From Perkinsus chesapeaki (lineage: Eukaryota; Perkinsozoa; Perkinsida; Perkinsidae): a stretch of DNA of 64,000 nucleotides. The stretch covers positions 60,694 to 124,693 of the forward strand of contig JAAPAO010000026.1 in the NCBI GenBank assembly GCA_013115145.1. The letters run 5' to 3'. A model generated the notes under the pieces. That model did not search any database. It was not told the DNA's origin and saw only the letters and a list, made by a program, of their open reading frames with translations. Both the position numbers and the translations under genes were made by a program. This document shows, piece after piece, positions 45,802 to 57,299 of this stretch (positions within the stretch are counted from its first letter, which is position 1; every line of letters starts with the position of its first letter).

Positions 45802-47916
45802 CTAAGTTTTAATGATTATAACACTTGAAGTGTGAGCTCCAAAGTAGCCAAATGAGACGAACAGTGAACTCGAGTGAATGTCGGCCGGCCTACATGTGGC
45901 AACACTTGGTGAATCATCGGCCATCAACAGCATCTCCATCTCAGGGCTCAAAAGAGAATTGCTTGTTGCATTGTGCTGGTGCGTTGTAGGCAGCCAAAGA
46001 CTTCCAGACAAAGCGCCAAGGGTCGATTCAACCAAGAGGCGTTGAGCAGTAGAATCATTGTCACCAGCAACTTGGCCCTCACTGGAGATGCATGCTGCCA
46101 AAGCGATGGCTTCACATGCCGATATCAATGCATCACTAGCAGACTGTCTCACGCCTGAAGATTACGCGATTTCCACAGACCAGAAAAGGACAGCATCCTC
46201 ACAGATCTCACTGTTAGCAGCAGCAGCATCAGCAGCTGTGGTGTTTGATCGCTTCGTTGGAAGCTCCTCAGCAACACTGCACGAATCGCCCGAAAGCCTT
46301 TTGCGTCCGGATTCAGGCTCAAAAGCAGCCAAGCTGCCACCACCCAGATCACCTAGCATGGAGCCTAGTATCAGCTCCTGGCCGCCCCTCCATACCGGGT
46401 GAATGACAGCTCATTGCCGAAAGAGGCCCGCTTGCTGGCGCCGCTCCTCCCGCACCATCCACAGGCGACGAGTGCTGAAGTCTGAGAGGAGGATATCAGC
46501 ACGATGCTAATAGGAGAAGAATTTCTGATCGCAAAATTCTGATCGATTCTTGCAGCTCCACCGCTCACAAATTCTGTGGCTCGAGCGAGTAGATATCCCA
46601 ACACCTATACAAGCAGGTCTTACCCTTCAGCAAACGTGGCATCTAGACCCTCAATGCAGGAGGCAACATTTGCCGCCGTCGCTCCAAGAGGCTCTCCGGA
46701 GCACCGTTGAAGATACCCGTTTAATGCCGCTGATTGAGCACGGTTGTCCGCCAAATCCGCGTTTAACTGAAACACAACGTAATACGGAGCGGAGGTCTCT
46801 TCCTACTGCGTCGAGTTGAGAATGCCATGCGGTTGAAGCTATCATTCTCGGACTTCCCTCGGCCTCAGGCTCCCTCGACGACTCTGAAATGCTCACCAAG
46901 GACAGGCGGTGGTCATCGCCTAATAAATAGCTGCATGAGGAATATGCCTCGGATACTTACCGTATTGATCTGCGCTGTTGACGCTGGGATCACCTGGAGA
47001 GGAAGGGTAACAGCTGAGATCAGCTGCAGTATTGGACGCCCAGTTGTAGAAGAGCGACATGTCCACCTCTAACAGCAACCACATGCCAGATGCGCTCATT
47101 TTACAACAGCCAATAGGTACCCCCATTAGAGCAGCCACTATTGGCATCCTCCTGTCCCATGATAGCGGATCTTCTCACAGGTGCCAGCGTGCCTTCATCG
47201 ACACCAGAACTGCGCTGTTGCCCTTAAAACAAGCGTACAAACTCGTGCTCATGTCCGCTATATACCATTCAGTTTCTTCACTGCAGCTGCTTCTTCACCA
47301 TCCTTGGCGGCGATACTCTCACGGCCAACCTTGCGAGAATTCCTGCGAACTGTTGAATACCTGAAACCATTTCCTACTAACACCGAACCCCAAGTCACAA
47401 GCTTCCAATATAGGTTCCTAGACATTGAAATATTCGTGTACACTAATCATTAAAGGTAATCGACTGAGTATCCCCCACAATGAAAGCATCATCCACAGTA
47501 CCATAGATTCTTAATAGCATTATCAGTTCTTCCCGGAAGTAGCTTCGCAATCTCCGCCCATCGATTGCCGAATCTCCGATGCGCCTCAAATATGATTCTG
47601 TGCTCCTCGCTCGTCCATGGTCTCTTGTCAACCTGATATACCCTTCAGCAGCCCACCTCATCGCCGAAGCTCCTACTTGAGGATCTAGATGATTGTGCCA
47701 TCTTTCTCGGCATTGTTTCGCCGTCCTTGCAGCATAGCATCCACCGGAGGCTACATTAACTTGTGCTAGAGCCTCGGCTATCATGGTCCAGTTGCGTGTC
47801 CCGCTGTTTTGCACCATGTCTCTGACAAAGCCGTGGCATAGCGCTCGCGTCTATAGTACTAACCTGATAATGTTGTCCTCATGAGCCTCCCAGATCCTCC
47901 TATCGCTGGTATTCAT
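45802..47916 (-). CDS. R2R3 Myb transcription factor
   Basis: The DNA-binding domain is clear. [18 protein letters not shown] at 47916 splices to [18 protein letters not shown], then to [17 protein letters not shown] 44-nt intron (GTAGGAGC...ATATCAG) leads to [20 protein letters not shown] and [20 protein letters not shown], then KNLW, and after another intron [15 protein letters not shown]. This matches c-Myb repeats R2 and R3 almost residue by residue, with the regularly spaced Trp and the recognition-helix residues. R1 is absent or upstream; a Gln/His-rich stretch at 47939-48160 (EHHHLRPRGSEPQQQG) may be an earlier exon. Ser/Ala-rich open stretches down to 45802 may be its regulatory tail, but these joins are unproven. 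Confidence 0.85.
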
Positions 47917-48348
47917 TGACCCTATCAAAAACGAAATATCAGCTCCGAGGGAGCAAGCAAATCTCGACGGGGAAGAAAGCCCCAGGTAGGCGAATGAGAT
48001 ATTTTAACAATAAGACGTTATGACCTCGGCTGCTGTTGCTTGTCCTTGAAGAGTTGCCAATAGGCCGTCGTCGAGCAGTGGCGGCAGCAGCAACTCCCTG
48101 CTGCTGCGGTTCACTGCCTCTTGGACGAAGATGGTGATGTTCATTACTCGCCGCGAACATTACTCACAATCTCCACTAACAAACACGCTGTTGACAACTT
48201 ATCAACACAAGTAGCCCGCTGCTATCACGAAGAAACGGCAATCCATACCGAGGCCATCGCTCCCGCACCCTGGCAGTTCTGGCAAACTGTTACGCGTACC
48301 TGGCAGAATTCGGGATGATTTGACAGGGACCTGCTGCGAGGTGCTGGA

Positions 48349-49169
48349 TTACTCGTAGTTGGGAGCAAAACGATACGCCTTCCTAATCTGCGGTCCTTCA
48401 ATGTAAGTGAGACCCTCGTTAAACTTGTACTGGTCCCATTGGCAGCGGCGCCACTCTGCACAAGGAAGAATAAGGTATACCAAGCAGTCCCTTTCCTACC
48501 ATCATTCCACTTGAAACACTTGGTAGCAGCCTCCTCCGTCTCAATCTCAGCCTGGGCAGTCAGCAAGCAGCGATACTCCTCGATGGCCAGGTACCTGCCA
48601 GGGGCCCAACTACAGGGGACCAGTGGCTTGTTTTAGTACTTGCAAGCGTCATCAGGGTCAGACTGATGGACCCTCTTGGCGTAATCAGCAGTGGCCTCGC
48701 GGATCTCATTCGACGTCCGTGGTTGAGCCTCGCTAGGGACCAAACCTACCAAGCTGCCTTGCCATCCAAGATATCTAGATCCCTACTTACCATAGTGCTT
48801 TCCAACTTCCTTCTCCCAGTCCGAACCGAACGTATGAGGCTTCGGCTTTGGTGGCACGGGCGCTGGAGGCTCCGGGCCGCCCCATATCTGTCCAACTATG
48901 ACCATCAACAGCTACCGCAGTGTCTACCTCTCCTAGGCCGCATTCCTTGACGATCTCATAGTTCTTCTCGGCCTCGGTCTTCGGTACTGCCTCATAAATG
49001 CGGTACCTAGTGAGACGGTAATGGCTAGAATGCTACAAGTGGTACCAAGTATCCGCATCGTAGCCTAAGTCAGCGTCAGAGTATTCCTTAGGCTTCTTCT
49101 CGGCGGCCTCTTTGGTCTCACACTGGACCTTGTTGGGAGCAAAAAGTCGATGGATGATGCTGCTCATCA
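48349..49169 (-). CDS. Twin CX9C (CHCH) mitochondrial protein
   Basis: The start MMSSIIHRLFAPNKVQCETK at 49169 looks like a short mitochondrial signal. Exons then give EYSDADLGYDADTWYHL, YRIYEAVPKTEAEKNYEIVK, WGGPEPPAPVPPKPKPHTFG and NEIREATADYAKRVHQSDPD. An intron after the first base pair of a Lys codon joins DACKYLAIEEYRC in frame, and a 45-nt intron joins KCFKWND to EWRRCQWDQYKFNEGL. The protein ends RFAPNYE, stop at 48349-48351. The spliced product has two CX9C pairs (CKYLAIEEYRC and CFKWNDEWRRC), the pattern of proteins oxidised by Mia40 in the intermembrane space. Many such proteins are respiratory-complex subunits; I cannot name this one. Confidence 0.7.
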
Positions 49170-49476
49170 TCAAAGGGCGCAAGAAAGGCAAAAATACGTC
49201 CCTTGAATAATAACAGTCGATGCATCAGACAACAGGTATCGATATGGCGGGCGAGCCCGACTTGCTAGACATCATCTTCCTAAACTTGCCAGGCGCATGC
49301 TAAGCAAAATCTAATTGACAATCCGCCGTGGATGCGTTGAGGAAATACAAGATCTGCCAAGTCAGCAAGATATATCTATTTTGAAAGTTTAGTGTGTGCG
49401 TTCTGCCGATCTTTAACCTATGATTGCTGCTAAGTCACATAATCTTTTTCAGTAGCATTTATTGTCTCCTTAAAGC

Positions 49477-50446
49477 ATGCTACTCTCACGGGCTGGAGCA
49501 TTGAGGAGGTAGCAGCTTGTTTTGCTTGGTCACCTTATCTTTGTTTGCCAAGGTTTCCGCCCGCCGCTCCTGCTTACAATTTAACAGCTCAGCGCTTCAA
49601 GAGCTACTACGATGATTTCAAGGATCGTCTGAAGCCAGGAAAATACACTCATGGTCGTTGCCCTCAGAGCGAAGGTGATTATCGTCAGGAATCGAAAACC
49701 ATCGGAAGGTAGATCGTCTGCGCTGGTCTCATTTCTTCTATTGCTTTTGTCAGAGAGCATCTTAACGATGATGGTCTCCGCAGCAAAAGATACACTGTCA
49801 AGGAAGGTCGGCCTTTCAAGAACCCCTGTGTTCCTTTTACAAGGTTGTTATCATTTCAGCTGATGCTATGGGATATCATTATCATCCTCCGATTGACAGT
49901 AAGGGTCAAGTCTACGTCAAGGGGCCGAACACTGTTCATGAGAGAGGCCAGACTTGGATTAAAGGTTATGAGCTTCCCAGCATGGAGTAAGTCTGAAGGC
50001 TCATCTTCTAAGGAATCACCGTTGTCTATCGTGACTAATGTGGCCTGCCATCAGGTATACGTATGGTCCCAAGCAAGAGGATATTCCTTTCTATCCGAGA
50101 GTCAAGCTCAACGTCTGGGGTAAGCGGCTCTCGTGCAGGGTATATTTTTATAATGGGTTGGTTTCAGGTAACTACAACTTAGTGATGAAGGTTGAGTTCT
50201 TGTTCTTCTACCTGCCTACCATTATCATTTTTGGTGTCTGCATTCCTGTGTACACCATTAACTTTGCGCAGGAAGAAGTCATCTACACCACTATGACCGT
50301 TAAGGTTACTGGAAGGCAATGGTAAGGGGTTCTGGCTCGACTAAACTTCCGCTTATTTTCTATGGCATAGGTACTGGGTGTACGAGGTTGAGTCCCCCAC
50401 TGACGAAGAGGAGGAGGAAGAAGATGACGATGATGATGACGAGTGA
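49477..50446 (+). CDS. COX2A: Nuclear-encoded split cytochrome c oxidase subunit 2, N-terminal half (Cox2a)
   Basis: The start MLLSRAGALRR (49477) splices to FPPAAPAYNLTAQRFKSYYD, a long mitochondrial presequence. The chain continues in frame through short introns: REHLNDDGLRSKRYTVKEGR, DAMGYHYHPPIDSKGQVYVK, YTYGPKQEDIPFYPRVKLNV, then the core MKVEFLFFYLPTIIIFGVCI and NFAQEEVIYTTMTVKVTGRQ, and after an intron WYWVYEVE. This matches subunit 2 around the second membrane helix and the GHQWYWSYEY sequence. The protein then stops after an acidic run (DEEEEEEDDDDDDE), before the copper-A domain. A separate Cox2b carrying the copper-A site must exist elsewhere. An intron of 32 nt (GTGTTCC...TTTCAG) is required for the frame. 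Confidence 0.9.
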
Positions 50447-50964
50447 TTAACAAGACGATCTTAATGATTGTCGTTGATGCTATTGAACATCTTGTGGCGC
50501 GAGCCCATGAACCTAATGATGACTTGGAAAATTGTTATAGTAAATGATACCTGCTTCCTGAACATATTGAGCTAGTATTGTTTACCTTGATGACGTAGAA
50601 GATATAGCGGGTATTTTTGATGGATAAAAGCCTTGCGTTTTACTAAGAAACTGGTCTGTACCCCTTATCTTCATCAAACCGTGATAGTTACTCTGAAAGA
50701 CCATATCAGTCAGTGGCACTCAATAACATCCCATACTCTCGACCTGTTAACGTGTCGCACTATTTGCTGGTTGATCGGTTGGATTCGTCCAAGTGCGCCC
50801 ACCCAAAAGTTTTACTTACTAACGCCACTCCTTGTAAACTGGAAGGATAATGGGACGCTAAGCGTTACATACTGGTAAATCAAAAAAGCGCCTAATCGAC
50901 GCGTATAGAATACCTCCGCTCGAGCGAGAGGCTTTCGACAAGCAATAGTAGCATAGTTAAGTAA
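50447..50964. other. Tail-to-tail intergenic region
   Basis: Between Cox2a and the dipeptidase stop. Short plus-strand open stretches exist but none looks like a protein. No repeat or RNA seen. Confidence 0.35.
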
Positions 50965-52746
50965 TTATAGCTCCTGAGTGCGAGCTCCGAGAGCTGCGTC
51001 ACGGATAGCGTCGGCCTGCTTTTGGGTCTCCTCATATCGCTTTCTGAGCGCAGCAAACTGCTCCGGGGTAGCCTGGAAGTCTTGGAAGCCTGCAGCCCGC
51101 AACCACTCGGTAGATGGTCCATAGCCAGCTGTCGAGTAGCCCCAGTTAGTGTAACCGTTTTGGTACTTGCCAAGTAATGTATAGTGCATATTCATCCACT
51201 CACGTTGGATACTATTATCATAATCGGCCATCTTCTCCTCGATGTCGTCGGACGATTCGGTAGCCATCATCACATCGATCTTGTGCTCGATCTCGAACTG
51301 AGCCTTTCTGACGTCATTGATCATGTACATGTACTTGAGATCCATCACGTTGGTAACAGTCTCGGCAGCCCACCAGAGAGAACTGGTGTTAACCTCGCCC
51401 TGCCAAGCGTACTCCAGACAGGGGATGGATTTCACTGTCTGATTTGGCTTGACGATAATCGGCACGAAAAGACTTCCATGAGGCGATGACGGAGCAAAGT
51501 ACACCACATTGTACTTGTCCTTGTACGTAACAGCAATGAAGCCATAGTAAGAGTGTTCCTCGGAGATGGCCCTCTCCCATGCACCGTGTTGAAAAGTGGC
51601 TTCGGCTCGACCACCGGGATATCTAACAGGAGTCTTGAAAGGGCCACCAGCAACAACATGGTTGGTCAGATCGTAAGGAGTGCCCTCCATATGGTCACGG
51701 TACAACCGGCGCATGAAGTCGATGGTGATGGGTACATCAGGCTTAACCGAGAAGGGGTAAGTAGGATGCTCCCACTCAACACCAAGAGTCGGGTCCAAAT
51801 TCAGGGAGGGGGCGAACAGGGATAAGCCCCTCCAAATTCGGCGGCCCGAAACATAGGGATGGCCTTGCTCACCAGCGCCGAAGGCATAGGCGAAGTCGAG
51901 CAGTCCAGAACCATCCCACCAGCCATACCTCAATGCGATATCATACATGTTATCAGAGTACAAGAAGTTGTCACCATCAGCGGGATCAATGTAACGAATG
52001 ATGAAGGTGTTGGGCACAATAGTTGCGTGGCCCTTGGGAACCCTTTGAGCGGCCCACACAGCACTCTCAGCAGTGTCGTCAGGTGTGACATGGAACACCC
52101 ACACTTCTTCACCATCAGCAACGACAAGTGCCTCGCCGGAACCGTAGTAGCCATATTTCTCCGCGTAGTAGCCCATCGTCTTGACGGCGCATCGGGCTGT
52201 GTCGCAGAGCTCAAGTCCTATATCAGACAGCTCTCCAATCCAGAATACTGCTCCTTTACCGTCAGGACCATCTCCTCTAGGCACCGAGGACATTCGGGCG
52301 CTGCATGTACTCTCGCCCATGGACACACCAGCCTCATTCATGATGCCATAGGAAGAATCCCAGTAGCCATAAGTGGTACCAACAGGCATATCGACATACC
52401 CGGTCGCAACACTCGGCTTTTGGTCACCGACAGGAGCATAGCTTGGCGCTCTTGAGGCATCAACAATTCTAGGATATGCCAAAGCGAAGGCACCGGGAAT
52501 CTCATTGATGTAGACGGCGCGTTTCTGACCGGGGCCATATGTCTTCGGGGGGACATAGACGACTCTGAAGTCTAGCGGTCCACCATCGGCCGTACTAGCA
52601 GCAATACAACCACCATCAGCTGTGGCTGCACAGTCAACAGCAGTTGCTGTGCACTGACCATCAGTGGCGAAGTGCTCACGCGGGCCTTCTGGGAGAGCTA
52701 CTGATGCGGCACTGCACACGAGTAACGCCAACGACAGAGACAGCAT
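50965..52746 (-). CDS. Secreted C69-family dipeptidase
   Basis: A single open frame of 593 residues from MLSLSLALLVCSAASVALPE, a signal peptide; an ATG 28 codons upstream (52830) is less likely. The N-terminal nucleophile region of C69 peptidases is represented by CTATAVDCAATADGGCIAAS and TADGG; in the family the mature N-terminal Cys is catalytic. Other family blocks: INEIPGAFALAYPRIVDASR, YGIMNEAGVSMGESTCSARM, GLELCDTARCAVKTMGYYAE, KYGYYGSGEALVVADGEEVW, VFHVTPDD, VPNTFIIRYIDPADGDNFLY, and further on SFYGF-like EEHSYYGFIAVTYKDKYNVV. The catalytic residue cannot be fixed by eye because several Cys occur near the N-terminus. The gene has no introns, unlike neighbours on both sides. It likely degrades dipeptides outside the cell or in a vacuole. 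Confidence 0.88.
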   Translation of the reverse strand: MLSLSLALLVCSAASVALPEGPREHFATDGQCTATAVDCAATADGGCIAASTADGGPLDFRVVYVPPKTYGPGQKRAVYINEIPGAFALAYPRIVDASRAPSYAPVGDQKPSVATGYVDMPVGTTYGYWDSSYGIMNEAGVSMGESTCSARMSSVPRGDGPDGKGAVFWIGELSDIGLELCDTARCAVKTMGYYAEKYGYYGSGEALVVADGEEVWVFHVTPDDTAESAVWAAQRVPKGHATIVPNTFIIRYIDPADGDNFLYSDNMYDIALRYGWWDGSGLLDFAYAFGAGEQGHPYVSGRRIWRGLSLFAPSLNLDPTLGVEWEHPTYPFSVKPDVPITIDFMRRLYRDHMEGTPYDLTNHVVAGGPFKTPVRYPGGRAEATFQHGAWERAISEEHSYYGFIAVTYKDKYNVVYFAPSSPHGSLFVPIIVKPNQTVKSIPCLEYAWQGEVNTSSLWWAAETVTNVMDLKYMYMINDVRKAQFEIEHKIDVMMATESSDDIEEKMADYDNSIQREWMNMHYTLLGKYQNGYTNWGYSTAGYGPSTEWLRAAGFQDFQATPEQFAALRKRYEETQKQADAIRDAALGARTQEL

Positions 52747-53383
52747 TATATGGAATGAGTAATGAACTGAAGCAGACGAAAGTGATGGTAAGTTAGTTCT
52801 CAAGCATCGACTGCGATTCATGTAGCGCATTCACTGTATAGCCTATTTGGCCCTAGCGATGAAAGGCTGAGCGCACGCAGCTAGGATTCTTTGCGCCACC
52901 TGTCTCTGGCACCGCGCACCTCCCAACTCAACACACTCTGTCTCCGTATCGGAAGAGACGATGTTTCAACCATGTTGCTGATGATTGTGAATAGAGATTA
53001 AACAGGTGCTTCAGCCCCCACTGGACGTCCACCCCGGCATGGAGAACTGGCTCAGCCGTTCCCAGTCGGCCGAGTCGCCGCGCGACATCGAGGCCTTCGA
53101 GGCTTTCTGTTGAGCTCGCCTCCTTTCCAGTAGAGCTGAGCGATGAGTCGTCCTTTCAGAGATAGTTAGCTGAGCGATCGACGGTGCCATTAACGCTGAA
53201 CCACCATTAGATATACGGGCGCCATTTAAGTTGCCTGAGGAATATGGTATTGACGATATCTATATGGAAACGTCAGTCAATGCTTCCATTGTGGCCCTCA
53301 AATTAAGTGACACAGAAGCTCTGTGACGGAATCATCAACACTTCTGTGTCTCCCAAACATTTTCGTAAAACTGCTTCAGCAAC
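52747..53383. other. Intergenic region upstream of the dipeptidase
   Basis: About 640 bp with no supported gene; it should hold the dipeptidase promoter. Confidence 0.35.
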
Positions 53384-55918
53384 TTATCCGGAGGGCTTCC
53401 ACCCCCGTCCAGATTCCACAAGCCTCCTATCCCTATCGCTCCCCGAGCCACATGTAGTGATGATTCCGGGTTCATGCGAAATACCGAAAATGAGCCGGGA
53501 AGGTTGTGAAGTATTCAAGGACATCGTCCATTGGACAATTAGAGTGTTTTTCAACAGCCTACTTGTGAACTCCCAGCTGCCTCCATTGAATGCCTTCCCA
53601 TCAAGATTTGGAAGTTCTGGGATCCCGGGAGACTGCGGAGATCGAATTCGAGTTGGCGTAACCAGTGGACTGGATCTGTAGAGTGGATCTCCGGCTGTGC
53701 CGAAATCTGAAAGTCCAACGTCATAAAAACAGGTCAGGAGTGATCGAGGGAGCTTGCCGCGGGGTGACTTATTGGTTGTCGAGCCCTTTTGAAAGTTCGA
53801 GTTACATTGAGTACGCTTCGCACCTGTATAGCCATGGGCAATCCCCTCGACTCTAGCATCATCATGTTTGAGTGTTCGGTGGTGCACCAAGCCAGACGGT
53901 GGGTACATGAGGTCATCCCATAGAGCAGTCAAGTTAGGAAGGAGTGCAAGAAGCTCCTCAGCAGATGCAAATTCTAGTTTAGACGGAAGGACAGACATTT
54001 GTTCGGCGCGAAGCTGTTCAACATTTTCGTCATTACGGAGCCTCCGACACGATCTGACTCCGCTAAGTTTTTCCAGGAAGTGTCTACGAGCGCGCGTTAA
54101 ACTTTCAGCCTGAAAGTCGCACTTTCAAGTGGGCACATTTCTCAGAGAAGCGCTCTGATCAAAGAGAACAACGTCGCTGATGGCCTCGCGTTCGACCAAA
54201 CTAAGAAACTTGGATGACGATAGACAAAACGAGAAAATATTGGCAGCTTTTTCGCATTCGGCATGTGAGCTTGCTGAATCCCATGAGCAATATCATGACG
54301 GTGATGCTCGAACACTGACTGGTAGTGCGGAGGGGCATACAACCTAAGGTAAAGTCTCAATCTAGCGTAGCGTGTCATTCACACAAGTCTCCAGCTAGCG
54401 GAGGGTATGTCTTGTGCCGCCACCAGTGCTTCATGAGGTAGTCCGCAATGGCGTAGTCTTCTTGCCTGCTCCGCCATAACGCCTTTATCCTCTGGCGGTG
54501 TCCGATTGGCAACATGCTGATAACAAACAGCCGTGAAAGAGGCTCGTTCTGCAGCATAAACCTACTAGGTTGACATAGCAAGTTTGTCATCAACTGCCGG
54601 ATCGTGCTTTATAAATTTTTCTATGGGCAGTTCGTGATCATGTGCATGTGTCCAGTAATAGTAAGCCTCGTCCGCTTCGCAAGGTGGGGGATGGATAGAC
54701 CAACTGACAGGGCCGACTTCCAAGTGCGACGAGGAAGCTTCTCGTTGAGCAGAGGATCATGGTTCTCCTCCGAAACGTGACTTACGGTCCTGTTATCTTG
54801 CCGTTGCAGCATCTAGCCATTGGCGACGGATGAGATTTAGGGTGATATTTGTACCGAGGGTCAGGATCACTCTCAGAATGGGGGAGCCTGAGCGAGTTAC
54901 CCGGCCCTATTGCGCTTGGCCAGATTCCACTCACACAGGAGCCTCATGGCCGCCATCATGCGGAGGGCCAATTAGTCGTCCCTCGTAATGGGTGTATTTG
55001 ACTGTTGGATAGCACCTGCGCCATATCTCGTGTCAAGAGATCGAGTAGGGCCGCGGACTACTTCAACAGCTCCCCGGGCAAAGCAGGCAGCTCGTGAGTA
55101 ACCTTGGTTTCGAGGTCCATAGCCACGCAGACATACCTCGATAATGGATGCAAACTTCAAGGCATTTTTTCAGGCCTCACCCTCGTGGGTTGACTTTACA
55201 GGTTCCTTTCGGTGGCGGAGGTACATAGTTGGGCTCATTTGGAAGCTTGGGCGGTGGAGATATCTTAACTAAGTCTTTGTTTGACGTAGCGAGCGGGTTG
55301 TCAAAGAGTTGATGCCGCAGCTCAGAGACTGGTGGTGGTTTGGGGTCTGAGGTAACCGCGGTGCAGTTCTGAACGCCAAATGTTTCAAATAGAGACCTTC
55401 TTGCCGACATGCGAATTTCCCGAACAAATATCTCAAATAGACGTGGAATAAGCACTAAACGTTGTGGGCGATCTTACCCCACTCGGAAGTAGCGCTGCTA
55501 TTCAATAACCTACCCCCCTTGTCATCTGTCAGAGCATCTCTCTCCAGCAGCACTGGCTGAGACTTTGGTACCAAATCTTGCGGGCTTATGAGACGCAGGG
55601 GCTCCCGGTCACCAGGGCCGTAGTCTGCTTCCGGCCCTGGGCATTTGAGCAGAGGCGGACTCGTCGAGATGTGGACCTTAGAATCACCGCGAGCTTCACA
55701 GGCTTCCCGTATGTACATGAGCTCACTCCAAGGCACGGCCGCACCGCAATCGGTCTGGGTCTAACCCGATGACCCATTGCATCATATACACATTGTGACG
55801 AATGCGAGGTGTCATTGCGGGGTGTAGGAGGTGTCCATGTTGCCGGATGGTTCCGCCCGTCAACCATGTCCTCCGCAGTGTAATGATGGTGATGTGGAAA
55901 CAGAAGTGTGCCAGCCAT
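53384..55918 (-). CDS. Orphan multi-exon protein
   Basis: I do not recognise it. A probable start is MAGTLLFPHHHHYTAEDMVD at 55918. Later protein-like exons are REACEARGDSKVHISTSPPL, EPLRLISPQDLVPKSQPVLL ending before a GTAAGATC donor, VLIPRLFEIFVREIRMSARR, PPPVSELRHQLFDNPLATSN, KDLVKISPPPKLPNEPNYVP, MLQNEPLSRLFVISMLPIGH, and EYAIAD-like QEDYAIADYLMKHWWRHKTY. The largest 3' stretch (53384-53998) begins MSVLPSKLEFASAEELLALL. The Pro-rich segments with short motifs resemble axonemal structural proteins, but this is only a guess. The exon chain is not fully worked out and more than one gene may be present. Confidence 0.4.
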
Positions 55919-56467
55919 TTGAGGCATCGCTGACCGACGAACAACTTATCATTCCTAACCGCCTGGATTTATACAATATCGAAGGAGAATACTAGTAGAC
56001 ATAATATCTAGAAAATAGTTTGCGCGCTAATTGGTCTGTGAGTCGAAGATGGCCGCTTTGGCGTTTTCCCGCTGCCGTCCATGACCTGTGCATGGTGCGA
56101 ACTTACGGTGTGCCGAATCTACCGTATCAACCTCACCAGTCTCTGACCAGCACTCCGTGGCCTCCCCGGCCTAAGTCTCCTTCGGTCAGTGTGAAAGCCC
56201 TGAAAACTCTCGTATCCGCCTTCCTTAGAGAAGGCGACCATCACTGGGCGATAAAAATCGGACAGGCGGACATCAGAGTCCGTAGCCGCCAGTGGACGGA
56301 GGTACCTACCAATACGACTTTACAGCGAGGTCTCGACAGAAGTGTACGAAAACTCCCGGTGGCCGCCGGACGGCTTGAACTGGCTGCCTTCTGATTTTCG
56401 TTCGCTTGGATCGATGTATGGCCCCTGGTCAGACACACACGCTGGCGCCCACGCTACAGGAAGAGCT

Positions 56468-57221
56468 TTATAATGTAATCAAAATGGTATCTTTGTATAC
56501 CCGGTACTCGGAAAGAAGTGTTGGAGTCTTTTCGCCGCCTGCCTTTGCTGGCGGAGTAAATGGATCTCTCCTCGAAGGTCCGCGGAAAGGCATCAGCGGC
56601 CTTCCAATCCGGATTAGGTTTTTGTTCAGCGCGGAGCCGAGCCTAATAACTAGCCTCAGAGTGGCAAGTGCTGCAATTGTGACTTGTCTTAAATCTTCTC
56701 GTTTCTGTTCTTCCCTGGCGAGGCGTGCTGCCGAGATCGGTCTCATCAAGCGTGCTATGTCTGGCCGATGCAGCTTAGCATAGCCAGTGAGTGGAACCGG
56801 CGACACTTTGTAGAGGCGCATCGCAACTGCGTATCGTAAGCATAATCAAAACGTCTTGATTGGTTCAAAGCGTTCACCCGCTTCATTTAATATCCTAGGT
56901 GGAAGCGTGTCCTTCAGTCGAACGTTTGCTTCGGTATGTTCTCTATTTTCTTCTCGACAAGCTTGTCGGGGAGACCGAACCGTCTGCGGCCTCTCGAACG
57001 AGGCATTCCCGGTAAACGGGTCTAGGCAGAACATGAGTTGCATTTCTTTTCCGTATTCAGTCTATTGCTTATATCGAATCTTACCGCAGCCATCAAATTC
57101 GTTGCTCAAGAACAGGTCATTTTCAGGCAACACCTGACAGTTCCGGGTACTATACAACTATATGGTCTATTTGTACCTTCACGGGGCATCCTGGATAAGG
57201 CACGTTCTCCCAACCTTGCAT
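56468..57221 (-). CDS. Orphan protein, possible microtubule-associated
   Basis: The start MQGWENVPYPGCPVK at 57221 splices to VLPENDLFLSNEFDGC, then to DPFTGNASFERPQTVRSPRQ and NVRLKDTLPPRILNEAGERF, then toward HRPDIARLMRPISAARLARE and LRQVTIAALATLRLVIRLGS. The first two introns keep the frame; the third join is unresolved. Charged helices and short Pro motifs suggest a structural protein. No family is recognised. Confidence 0.45.
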
Positions 57222-57275
57222 GCTGCTAATCATGCGCAGATAATCGATCTCAGCGGCGAACGAGTACAGCAAAGT

Positions 57276-57295
57276 AATCGATCACGTGATCGATT
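57276..57295. promoter_or_regulatory. Perfect 20-bp palindrome with CACGTG core
   Basis: AATCGATCACGTGATCGATT is its own reverse complement. It lies 55 bp upstream of the minus-strand ATG at 57221, where a promoter is expected. CACGTG is the E-box/G-box core bound by dimeric bHLH or bZIP factors. A second aatcgat is nearby at 57242-57248. Confidence 0.55.
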
Positions 57296-57299
57296 CGAC

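Noticed and set aside
51859-52455. 198-residue plus-strand frame
   Set aside because: Antisense to the dipeptidase, which has a signal peptide and clear family motifs.
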